A DNA stretch of 64,000 nucleotides, from NCBI RefSeq assembly GCF_947492365.1, contig NZ_CANLMB010000002.1, positions 372,001-436,000 of the forward strand. The letters are read 5' to 3'. Made by a program: the position numbers and the translations under genes. The notes beneath the pieces are model-generated. The model was not told where the DNA came from and ran no database searches. It saw only the letters and a list, made by a program, of their open reading frames with translations. The DNA is from an uncultured Erythrobacter sp. (lineage in GTDB: Bacteria > Pseudomonadota > Alphaproteobacteria > Sphingomonadales > Sphingomonadaceae). Shown here piece by piece: positions 46,341 to 54,067 of this stretch (within the stretch, counting starts at the first letter, position 1; every line of letters starts with the position of its first letter).

Positions 46341-47306
46341 CTACTTAAACGTCTCGCCCACCGCCGCCATCTGCGCCTTCAGGCCCAGCTGGCAGATGTT
46401 CTGGATTTCGATCCCAGGGTGCGCATTCACCTCGATAATCAGCGGCCCGTCATTCTTGTCGAGCACGATGTCCGACCCTGAATAGCCCAGCCCGATGGCA
46501 GGCCCGCATTTGCTCGCCAGTTCGAGCACGCGGTCCCATCCCGGCACCTGATAGCCGATCAGTTTGACGCCGGTATCGGGGTGGTGCGTGATCGGCTCTC
46601 CTTTGACGAGCGCGCGGGTGATCCGGCCTGTTTCCAGCGAGACGCCCGCTCCGATGGCGCGCTGGTGCAGGTTCGCTTTGCCGTCAGACTCGTTGGTCGG
46701 CAGCCGTAGCATCGCCATCAGCGGCTCGTCATGCAGGCAGATGACGCGCAGATCGGGGAGGCCTTCTGGGACGAGATCGGCAAGGCTCGGGTCGGCGATA
46801 ATCAACGGCTCGATCAGCGCCGCGTCCTCGCTCGCCGTGTCGCCGGAAAAGCCGCCATCGACGACCTTTTGGATGTGGTGCATCACATCGGTCTCGGTCA
46901 TCGCGACGCCAGAGCCTCTGTACCAGATGTCGCCTTCGCGCCGCACGGCCAGCAGAATGCCGTCGCCTTGCGAGCCGCGTGCGGGCTTGATCGCCCAGGC
47001 ATCGGGCATGTCGCGGGTCGGCTTGAATTCCATGAGCGATTGATTGCTGTCGATCACCGCGACGGTGCCGGTGCAGGCAATCCCTGCCGCTTCGAGTGCG
47101 ACCTTGGCTGCGACCTTGTCGCGCGCGCGCTCAATGGCGGAGCGCGGATTGTATTTGGCGATCAGCGCGTTGCGCATATTGATCCCGAGAATTTCGTCGA
47201 TCGGACTGCCCCCATTTGCGCTGAGCGCGCGCGGGCGCATCCGGTCAATCGGACTAAGCGGTGCCTTCTTGCGGCGGAACTGGGAGAACATCTCGAACAT
47301 ACTCAA
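46341..47306 (-). CDS. RimK-related ATP-grasp ligase (alpha-L-glutamate ligase-like)
   Basis: 321 residues. It matches the RimK-related ligase group (TIGR02291-like, from memory): ILGINMRNALIAKYNPR at the start, AIKPARGSQGDGILLAV for the ATP-grasp lid, and ILEVNAHPG-type metal motif (IIEVNAHPGIEIQNI). It likely adds an amino acid (often Glu) to a carboxylate acceptor. It overlaps the 7TM gene by 4 bp and is the last gene of a three-gene operon. Confidence 0.88.
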   Translation of the reverse strand: MSMFEMFSQFRRKKAPLSPIDRMRPRALSANGGSPIDEILGINMRNALIAKYNPRSAIERARDKVAAKVALEAAGIACTGTVAVIDSNQSLMEFKPTRDMPDAWAIKPARGSQGDGILLAVRREGDIWYRGSGVAMTETDVMHHIQKVVDGGFSGDTASEDAALIEPLIIADPSLADLVPEGLPDLRVICLHDEPLMAMLRLPTNESDGKANLHQRAIGAGVSLETGRITRALVKGEPITHHPDTGVKLIGYQVPGWDRVLELASKCGPAIGLGYSGSDIVLDKNDGPLIIEVNAHPGIEIQNICQLGLKAQMAAVGETFK

Positions 47307-48394
47307 ACGTCCTCTACCGATTTGATTATCCAGGCATTGTGCTTCTTGGGCCGCGCAGGCGCTCCGCTGGAGTCTGCGCCAGACGCGCCAAGGCGAGGCT
47401 CGAACTGAGCCTCGCTATTGGGTTTGACTGGTTCTTCTTTGGGCCTTGGTTGCGGGACTTGTCGCCGCGCAAAGGGTTCCAGATCTTTTGGCGACTGGAT
47501 GACCCACATTCCTTCGAGGGGCGGCGCGCGTTCCTTCGCTTCCTCGGGCGTGGGCGGTCGCAAGTCGAATTCGAGCTGATCGGGATCGCTGACCTGCCGC
47601 GCGGCCCTTCGCCGCTCGAGCCAGATCGGGGCAAAACGCCAGATTTCGCTGACGCGCAGCCCGCGATACCGGCCAAGGATCGCGATGGCGATACCGGTCG
47701 CCGCCGGCATCAGCAGCGGTGAGGTTTCGATAAGAAGCAGCGCAAAGTTCGAAACCATGACAAACTGGATCACGACCGAAATCGCGAATGTGCTGAACGC
47801 CTGAAACGCCGCTTCGCGCGCGCCGTCCTTTTCCCATTGGCGCCACCAGCGCTCAACCACCAGCGCACAGACAATGACCGGGAAGGCGTCAACCTGAAGC
47901 TGGGTATCGAGGATGATCTGGAGCGCGACAAGAACGAGCACAATCAGCGAAATCAGCACGCCGAGAAAGCCGACGCGGGTCATGCGCAGTTTGAGCAAAG
48001 TCGGCGTCACGACCATGCCCACCAGCACGGACGAAACCAGCACGACCGGACCCATCACAGGACCGATCTGCAAGAAGGCGAGCGCGATGAGCATGGGGGT
48101 GAACAGGCCGAACGCCTTCACCCCGATAAAGCTACGGGCCAGCACCACGAGGAACGCGCCCAGCGGCAGCACCATCAGCAGGTTGGAAGGTTTTAGGCCC
48201 CAAATGGCCTGCGAGGTTGCCTGATCGCCAAAGGACGACGGCATCGCAACAAAGCTTTCAGTATTGGCGAGGCCAAGCGCCACCAACACGGCGAGGGCAA
48301 AGCCCACGCCGAGGCCAATATAGAGCGGACGTCTGACCTGGGGCGTTGTGCGCCCCCAGACCCGCTTTATGTTTGAAATCAGCTTAGAATACAT
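47303..48394 (-). CDS. 7TM protein of the transglutaminase-7TM (UUP1) family, without the transglutaminase domain
   Basis: 363 residues. Seven hydrophobic helices span about 25-260, with GVKAFGLFTPMLIALAFLQ and YRGLRVSEIWRF typical of the 7TM part that is elsewhere fused to an inactive transglutaminase domain (PF14402-like). Here the transglutaminase part is missing; the N-terminus is short and basic. A Pro/Glu-rich cytoplasmic tail of about 100 residues follows. It is coupled to the ATP-grasp gene (4-bp overlap) and to the barrel gene (11-bp overlap). Confidence 0.8.
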   Translation of the reverse strand: MYSKLISNIKRVWGRTTPQVRRPLYIGLGVGFALAVLVALGLANTESFVAMPSSFGDQATSQAIWGLKPSNLLMVLPLGAFLVVLARSFIGVKAFGLFTPMLIALAFLQIGPVMGPVVLVSSVLVGMVVTPTLLKLRMTRVGFLGVLISLIVLVLVALQIILDTQLQVDAFPVIVCALVVERWWRQWEKDGAREAAFQAFSTFAISVVIQFVMVSNFALLLIETSPLLMPAATGIAIAILGRYRGLRVSEIWRFAPIWLERRRAARQVSDPDQLEFDLRPPTPEEAKERAPPLEGMWVIQSPKDLEPFARRQVPQPRPKEEPVKPNSEAQFEPRLGASGADSSGAPARPKKHNAWIIKSVEDV

Positions 48395-49331
48395 ACCCGA
48401 CGCTCAGCGTGAGGCGATAACCTTCGCGCTCACGGAACTGTTCGTTGCTGTCGGAAAGGATGTATTTCGCCTCGGCCTCCACGCGCCAATTGCCCGGCCA
48501 CCACAGCAGCTCGACTTCGGGCACGACCAGCTGGTCGTTGCGGCGCTCACCAGCGGGGGTGAAGCGATCGTCGAACTCGGTGTTGAGGAATTCGATCGCA
48601 GGCCGGACGCGCAGATCGGGAGTGATCGGGCGGGTGTAGGACACTTTGGCCGATTGCCGCTCGAAACCGCGCCCGGGATCATCGGAGCTGATCTCTTCGG
48701 CGCGCAGGTCGAAGGTCAGGTAGTGATAACGATCAAACCGGCGGCGATATTGCAGATCGACGCGTGCGCCGTCGCCCTTGGTTTCGGGTCCGGCGGTGCT
48801 GCCATACTCACGCTCGCGCCAGGTGGCACGGGCGCGGAGCCGATGCTCGCGGACCGGCTCGTAAGTGATCGCTGCAGAGGCCTGATACTCGTCAGTATCG
48901 GAGGATTCTGCGGTCACGTAATCGTCGTAATGACGCGCGCGTAGCTCCAATTCCCAATCATTATCAAGTTCTTGCTGGAACAGGACGGTGAAGCGGTCGC
49001 GCTGGCTGTTGCTGCGGTCTTCCTCGGGGCGGAAGACCTCGATCCGGTCGGCTTCGACGCGGAAACGGGTGTCCTCATCCTCGAAATCGAGCCCGATCTG
49101 GGCGCGCAAAGTGAAGGCGTCACCGTCGATAACCAGCTGCTCGTCGCGGGTGGTGCTCTCGGCGCTGACTGCGCCCAGCTCGATCCGCGCATCGGGGTCG
49201 AGCTGCCAGCCAGTCTCCTGCGCCGAGGTGGTTTGAGGGGTCACGGCGAGCAGCGCTGCGCCGAGAATTCCGAACAGGCCTGCCAGCCCCCGTTGCAAGG
49301 GCCCCCGTTCCAAGGCTTTATTCTTTGTCAT
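48384..49331 (-). CDS. Exported outer-membrane beta-barrel protein of the ATP-grasp cassette
   Basis: 315 residues with a signal peptide (about 1-37, ending TTSAQE). Alternating strands (YHYLTFDLRAEEIS, LRVRPAIEFLNTEF) run to a C-terminal LTLSVGYVF, the aromatic-ending signature of outer-membrane barrels. No family was recognised beyond that. It overlaps the 7TM gene by 11 bp, so the product probably works with it across the envelope. Confidence 0.75.
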   Translation of the reverse strand: MTKNKALERGPLQRGLAGLFGILGAALLAVTPQTTSAQETGWQLDPDARIELGAVSAESTTRDEQLVIDGDAFTLRAQIGLDFEDEDTRFRVEADRIEVFRPEEDRSNSQRDRFTVLFQQELDNDWELELRARHYDDYVTAESSDTDEYQASAAITYEPVREHRLRARATWREREYGSTAGPETKGDGARVDLQYRRRFDRYHYLTFDLRAEEISSDDPGRGFERQSAKVSYTRPITPDLRVRPAIEFLNTEFDDRFTPAGERRNDQLVVPEVELLWWPGNWRVEAEAKYILSDSNEQFREREGYRLTLSVGYVF

Positions 49332-49523
49332 ATCCGCACGAATACGTGCAGGACGTTTAGAAAATCCTAACCCTAAAACTAAACCAGAAAAATGGTCGAA
49401 TAATAGGGGCTTGCGGTCAATCTCGCACCGCGGACTGGTCCTTCTTAACCAAGATAGCTTAACAGATTTATCACGGCTTTCGGGCGAGGCCGAAAGCGCG
49501 GCGTCGTGACGTCAGATTTCGCC
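49332..49523. other. AT-richer intergenic region between cassette and ftsK
   Basis: The stretch has no gene. It is unusually AT-rich for this window near 49360-49410, as expected for the promoter of the barrel-7TM-ligase operon, though I could not fix a clear -35/-10 pair. An 8-bp hairpin (GCTTTCGG/CCGAAAGC, 49476-49497) after ftsK may be a weak terminator. Confidence 0.5.
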
Positions 49524-51917
49524 TTAGAGCGGGTTGCCGTCCTGGTCGCGGAAGATCTCGCGCCGCCCGACATGGTTTGCAGGGCCAACCAGCCCTTCGC
49601 TCTCCATCCGCTCGATCCATTTGGCGGCGGTGTTGTAGCCCACGCCCATCTGGCGCTGGAGCCAGCTACCGGAGGCCTTCTGGTTCTCGATCACGATCTG
49701 GCACGCCTGGCGGTATTTGCGCTCTTCGGGGCTGTCGGAGGCGGTGAGATCGTCCTCGAACGACATTCCGCCGCCGTCTTCGGGCTCTTCGGTGACCGCA
49801 TCGACATATTCGGGCGAGCCTTGCGCGCGCCAGAAATCGGCCACCGCTTCAACCTCTTCGTCGCTCACAAACGGCCCGTGAACGCGCACGGTCGCGCCGG
49901 TATTGGGCTTGTAGAGCATGTCGCCCTTGCCCAGCAGCTGCTCCGCGCCCTGCTCGCCCAGAATGGTGCGGCTGTCGATCCGGCTGGTGACCTTGAAGCT
50001 GATCCGCGTGGGCAGGTTCGCCTTGATCACGCCGGTGATGACATCGACCGAGGGGCGCTGGGTGGCCATGATGAGGTGGATACCGGCGGCGCGTGATTTC
50101 TGGCTAAGCCGCTGAATCAAAACTTCGATTTCCTTGCCCACTGTCACCATCAAATCGGCAAGCTCGTCCACGATCAGCACGATCTGGGGCAGCGGCTCGT
50201 AATCGAGCTGTTCTTCTTCATAGAGCTGCTCACCCGTTTCGGGGTCAAAGCCGGTCTGCACACGCCGTCCGAGCGGCTTGCCCTTGGCAATCGCAGCGCG
50301 CACTTTCTCGTTGAAGCTGTTGATATTACGCGAATTTACCGAAGACATCATGCGGTAGCGCCGCTCCATCTCCTCGACTGCCCATTTGAGCGCGCGCACG
50401 CTCTTGTGCGGTTCGGTGACAACGGGAGAGAGCAGGTGCGGAATGTCGTCGTAAGACTTCAGTTCGAGCACTTTGGGGTCGATCAGGATCAACCGGCATT
50501 CGGCGGGGGTGAAGTGGTAGAGCAGGCTTAAGAGAATACAGTTCAGCCCGACCGATTTGCCCGAACCGGTCGTGCCAGCGACCAGCAGGTGAGGCATGGC
50601 CGCTAGGTCCGCGATAATCGGCTCGCCCGCAATGTCTTTTCCGAGGATTATCGGGAGGTTACCCTTCGCCTCGGCAAAATCGGCGCTGGCGGCGAGCTCC
50701 TTGAGCATCACCACTTGCCGGTCAGCATTGGGCAGCTCGATCCCCATCACCGTCTTGCCCGGAATGGGCGAGACGCGCGCGCTGATTGCGCTCATATTGC
50801 GGGCGATATCTTCAGCCAGACCGACCACGCGGCTGGCCTTGATCCCCGGCGCAGGCTCCAGCTCGTACATCGTCACCACAGGGCCGGTGCGCACCGCGGT
50901 GATCTCGCCCTTCACGTTGAAATCGTCGAGCACGTTTTCGAGCAGCCGCGCATTGCGCTCGAGCGCGAGTTTATCGAGCTTGGGCGCGTTATCCTCAGGC
51001 GGATCGGCGAGCAGTTCGAGGCTCGGCAGGTCGAAGGTCGCGAACATGTCGCGCTGGTTTTTCTTCGCCGGTTGAGCGCGTTTGGGCGGGGCGGAGGGGT
51101 CGGTGATCTCGGGCGCGCGGCGGGGCGCGGGTTCTTCGACCTTGGTCTTGGCCGCGCGGCGGGTCTTGCTCGCGGGCGCAGCGACGGGATCATCGTCGAT
51201 CAAGGTAAGCCCGCCGTCGCCATTGCCGAAGGGCAGGCGTGAGAGGATCGCGCCGCCAATGGCGCTGTTGCGGATGAAATTGGGCAAAGTCAGCAGCACG
51301 CGCCAATCGATTGCGAAAACGCGGGTCGCCAGAGCGGTGCCTGCGCCGAGGGTGAGCAATGCGGCGGCAAGGATAATCCACCCCGCTGCGCCTCCGCCAA
51401 TCCGGTTTGCGACGGCCTCGATTGCGGTGCCGCCCAGCAGGCCCGACACCCCGCCAAGCTGCGCAGGAAGCGAGCCCCCGCTGCTGTCAAAGGCGAGCGA
51501 CAAAACCGTTCCAAAACAGACAATTGCGATCAGGAGCAGGCCGGTCGGGAGCCACCATCTGGTGCGCTCTTCCTCGCTGCCCGCATCGTCCAGCTCGACC
51601 GCGCGCCACAATTTGCGCGCCGAAATATAGAGCAGCGGGAGCAGCAGCACGCCCGGCAAGCCGAACAGGAATAGCACCCGGTCAGACGCCCATGCGCCCC
51701 AACTGCCCATCCAGTTCGCCACTTGCGCGGGGTCCGCTGCGGTCGAGGGGCTAGGGTCGGTCTGGGTGTAGCTTGCCAAAGCCAGTCCGAGGAAAATTGT
51801 TGCCAAAAGCAGCACGCCCGCGCCGGTCATCTGCGCGGCGCGGCGGATCGATCGGCGCAGGCCGATGCGCCAGTCAGCGGGAGAGGTTTTGCGTGTGCTC
51901 ATTGCGCGGGTCGCCAT
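49524..51917 (-). CDS. ftsK: DNA translocase FtsK
   Basis: 797 residues from the ATG at 51917 (ribosome binding site ggggag). Four N-terminal TM helices (about 25-210), a Pro/Ala-rich linker, the alpha/beta motor with Walker A AGTTGSGKSVGLN and Walker B QIVLIVDELADLM, and the gamma winged helix (QRQMGVGYNTAAKWIERME). It pumps chromosome ends through the division septum and activates XerCD at dif. Confidence 0.97.
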   Translation of the reverse strand: MATRAMSTRKTSPADWRIGLRRSIRRAAQMTGAGVLLLATIFLGLALASYTQTDPSPSTAADPAQVANWMGSWGAWASDRVLFLFGLPGVLLLPLLYISARKLWRAVELDDAGSEEERTRWWLPTGLLLIAIVCFGTVLSLAFDSSGGSLPAQLGGVSGLLGGTAIEAVANRIGGGAAGWIILAAALLTLGAGTALATRVFAIDWRVLLTLPNFIRNSAIGGAILSRLPFGNGDGGLTLIDDDPVAAPASKTRRAAKTKVEEPAPRRAPEITDPSAPPKRAQPAKKNQRDMFATFDLPSLELLADPPEDNAPKLDKLALERNARLLENVLDDFNVKGEITAVRTGPVVTMYELEPAPGIKASRVVGLAEDIARNMSAISARVSPIPGKTVMGIELPNADRQVVMLKELAASADFAEAKGNLPIILGKDIAGEPIIADLAAMPHLLVAGTTGSGKSVGLNCILLSLLYHFTPAECRLILIDPKVLELKSYDDIPHLLSPVVTEPHKSVRALKWAVEEMERRYRMMSSVNSRNINSFNEKVRAAIAKGKPLGRRVQTGFDPETGEQLYEEEQLDYEPLPQIVLIVDELADLMVTVGKEIEVLIQRLSQKSRAAGIHLIMATQRPSVDVITGVIKANLPTRISFKVTSRIDSRTILGEQGAEQLLGKGDMLYKPNTGATVRVHGPFVSDEEVEAVADFWRAQGSPEYVDAVTEEPEDGGGMSFEDDLTASDSPEERKYRQACQIVIENQKASGSWLQRQMGVGYNTAAKWIERMESEGLVGPANHVGRREIFRDQDGNPL

Positions 51918-52123
51918 TCGGCTGCTCCCCAAAAGGGTCAGGTGTAGTGTGTCAGGAACACACCATGAATCTTCGCGGGACTCCGGTCAAGCAAAGAGGT
52001 TGTTAGCTGCGCCTCAAGCGCCGGCGTTCGCGTCCGCTCACTTGGCTATCCTCGCTCACGCGACCTGAAGGTCGCATCGCTGCGGGCGGGCGGTCGCCCT
52101 TGCGGCCCTGCGGGCCGTTTCGA
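51918..52123. other. Intergenic region with repeat and ftsK promoter
   Basis: No gene is seen between ftsK and the TenI-like gene. It holds the 58-bp repeat copy 2 (52048-52105) and a small inverted repeat GTGTG-N7-CACAC near 51945-51963. The ftsK promoter must lie here on the minus strand. Confidence 0.6.
52048..52105 (+). repeat. 58-bp dispersed intergenic repeat, copy 2
   Basis: It matches the reverse complement of 19957-20014 at 57 of 58 positions. The single difference makes the central CCTTAAGG of copy 1 CCTGAAGG here. It starts after an additional GC-rich stretch and is followed by GGCCCTGCGGGCC, another short palindrome. It lies 19 bp past the stop of the TenI-like gene. Confidence 0.85.
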
Positions 52124-52660
52124 CTAGCTTAACCCGTCAATTGCGGCCCAGCGGTCCCATCCCAGAGCATCGGCGCGCGTCTGGGTCATGCCGCCAAGCG
52201 CGATCACCGGAGCCTGCGCATGGCTTGCGAGGGCGCGGAAACGGGTCGGACCAAGCGCTTTACCGCCCGGATGCGATTTTGTACCAAAAACGGGTGATAT
52301 TAGCATTGCGTCACAACCAAATCGGTTCGCTTCGCCGACTTCACGCAAGTCATGCGCCGTTGCCAGATGCAGCAAATCCCCGCGTGTCGGCCACAAAGCG
52401 CGCGGCGCGCCGTAAACTCCGTCAGCGCCCCACTCGGTCGCGGTGAGCGCGCTATCTGCGAGGATCACGATATGATCGCAGGCCCGCGCCACCCGCTTAA
52501 GCGCCTGAAAACGCTCCAAACGCTGCGGGTCGCCGAGGTGGTAATGGCGGTAGATAAACCCGCTCCCGCGCGGCAGGCGGCGCAGGCTTTGCTCCAGCAC
52601 CGCATCATTGCGCGCATCGGAGATCAGCCAGAGATAAGGAAGGGGCGTTGAACTTGGCAC
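52124..52660 (-). CDS. TenI/ThiE-like thiamine phosphate synthase superfamily protein
   Basis: About 178 residues from a GTG at 52660; there is no ATG near. TIM-barrel fragment with LISDARND at the start, and MLISPVFGTKSHPGGKALGP and PVIALGGM, as in TenI and ThiE. The phosphate-loop DGVHL of real ThiE reads DGVYGAP here, so function may have drifted. It is divergent from yggS, 23 bp away. Confidence 0.7.
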   Translation of the reverse strand: MPSSTPLPYLWLISDARNDAVLEQSLRRLPRGSGFIYRHYHLGDPQRLERFQALKRVARACDHIVILADSALTATEWGADGVYGAPRALWPTRGDLLHLATAHDLREVGEANRFGCDAMLISPVFGTKSHPGGKALGPTRFRALASHAQAPVIALGGMTQTRADALGWDRWAAIDGLS

Positions 52661-52683
52661 GCAGGCGCTATAGCGGGTGCGCC

Positions 52684-53361
52684 ATGGAAAGTGCAGCCAC
52701 CAGACTAGAGAATGTCCGCGCAAATATCGCGCGCATGTGCAAGCCCGCGCGGCGCAAGCCCGAAGACGTGACCCTTATTGCGGTGAGCAAGACGCATCCG
52801 GTCGAGGCGATCGAGCCGCTGCTCGAAGCCGGACACCGCGTCTTTGGCGAGAACCGCGTGCAGGAGGCGCAGGCCAAATGGCCCGAATTGCGCGAGCGCT
52901 ATGCAGACACCGAGCTGCACCTGATCGGACAGCTGCAATCGAACAAAGCCGATGAGGCGGTGGCGCTGTTCGACGTGATCCACTCGCTCGACCGCGAAAG
53001 CCTGCTGAAAGCGCTCGCCAAGGCGATGGACAAGGCGGGCAAGCGCGTGCCGTGCTTTGTGCAGGTCAATATTGGCGATGAAGAGCAAAAGGGCGGGTGC
53101 CCGATTGCGCAAGTTCCCGAATTTCTCGCCAAAGTGCGCGATGCGGGCGTGCCGCTCGCCGGGCTGATGTGCCTGCCGCCTGCCGATACCGAACCTGCGC
53201 CTTTCTTTGCGCTGATGGCGAAGCTGGCGAAGGATAATGGCGTTGAAGGCCTCGGCATGGGCCTAAGCATGGGCATGAGTGGTGACTACGAGACCGCTGT
53301 CCAATTGGGCGCCACCCATGTGCGGGTTGGCACCGCTCTGTTCGGAGCGCGCGGCGGGTAG
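52684..53361 (+). CDS. PLP homeostasis protein, YggS family
   Basis: 225 residues from the ATG at 52684. The PLP lysine is Lys36 in LIAVSKTHPVEAI, and FGENRVQEAQAKW and HLIGQLQSNKAD are conserved family patches. GLSMGMSGDYETAVQLGATHVRVGTALFG closes the barrel. It balances vitamin B6 pools; it has no proven enzyme activity. A GTG-start hypothetical gene begins at its stop. Confidence 0.93.
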   Translation: MESAATRLENVRANIARMCKPARRKPEDVTLIAVSKTHPVEAIEPLLEAGHRVFGENRVQEAQAKWPELRERYADTELHLIGQLQSNKADEAVALFDVIHSLDRESLLKALAKAMDKAGKRVPCFVQVNIGDEEQKGGCPIAQVPEFLAKVRDAGVPLAGLMCLPPADTEPAPFFALMAKLAKDNGVEGLGMGLSMGMSGDYETAVQLGATHVRVGTALFGARGG

Positions 53362-53813
53362 TGACTGCTTGCGTGGACTTTGAAGAGGCTTGGGTCGAAC
53401 GCCTCGCGGGCGGCGCGCAAGTGCTCTTTCGCTGCGGCACCCCCGATCCCGATGCGATGATCCACACCGCCATTGCCGATGCTTTTGCGGTGTCACTCGG
53501 CTTGAAGCCCATCGGGTTCAACTGGGAATTGCTCGACGCAGCTGCGCCTGCGGGTGAACCGCGCTCGGCAATGGGCGAGATCACGAATGCGCTGAGCCAC
53601 GATATCGGCAATCCGAACAAGGATTGGCTCGATCCCGAGGTCGCGCGACAATGCGCCAGCGACTTTCTAGGCCTGTTAGAGAAGGGTGCTTGCACAATCA
53701 CTTCCAACCGCTTTGACGGCTTGTGGAATCCGATTGCGGGCAACGCGGTTGAATGGGGCTTTGTCGGCTTCGATCAGCGGCGGATTGCGCTGCTTTTGCT
53801 GGCGCAGGACTGA
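53361..53813 (+). CDS. Hypothetical protein coupled to yggS
   Basis: 150 residues beginning at a GTG that shares a base with the yggS stop (TAGTG). No signal peptide, no TM, no motif that I recognise. The composition (acidic, Trp- and Phe-containing, LLLLAQD end) looks like a folded soluble protein. Translational coupling to yggS is the only functional hint. Confidence 0.65.
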   Translation: MTACVDFEEAWVERLAGGAQVLFRCGTPDPDAMIHTAIADAFAVSLGLKPIGFNWELLDAAAPAGEPRSAMGEITNALSHDIGNPNKDWLDPEVARQCASDFLGLLEKGACTITSNRFDGLWNPIAGNAVEWGFVGFDQRRIALLLLAQD

Positions 53814-54007
53814 CCCTCCGGCATTTTCCTACATCGGCTCCTCGCGCTAGGAGGTAACACGCGGATTCAGAAGATCCGCGGGCTGGAAAAGCGAAAGGTG
53901 ACACTCTGAGCTCGCGAACTTGCGAAAACCCGTTGAATTTCAGCTCACAGCGTATGGAACGGAGTTTTGCAAAAACCCCACTTGCGCGGTCCATGTCCTT
54001 CCAAACG
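53814..54007. other. Intergenic region, no gene seen
   Basis: A 7-bp inverted repeat (CGCGGAT/ATCCGCG, near 53861-53881) stands in otherwise plain sequence. It may be a stop structure for the preceding hypothetical gene, but there is no T-run. Confidence 0.4.
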
Positions 54008-54035
54008 AAAAGGGCGCTCCGTCGCCGGAACGCCC
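54008..54035 (-). terminator. Terminator after the TonB receptor gene
   Basis: On the minus strand GGGCGTTCC-N6-GGAGCGCCC is followed by TTTT. It starts 33 bp after the TonB-dependent receptor stop. Confidence 0.8.
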
Positions 54036-54067
54036 CTCTCAAATGGTCCATGCAGGCAAGGTCGAGC

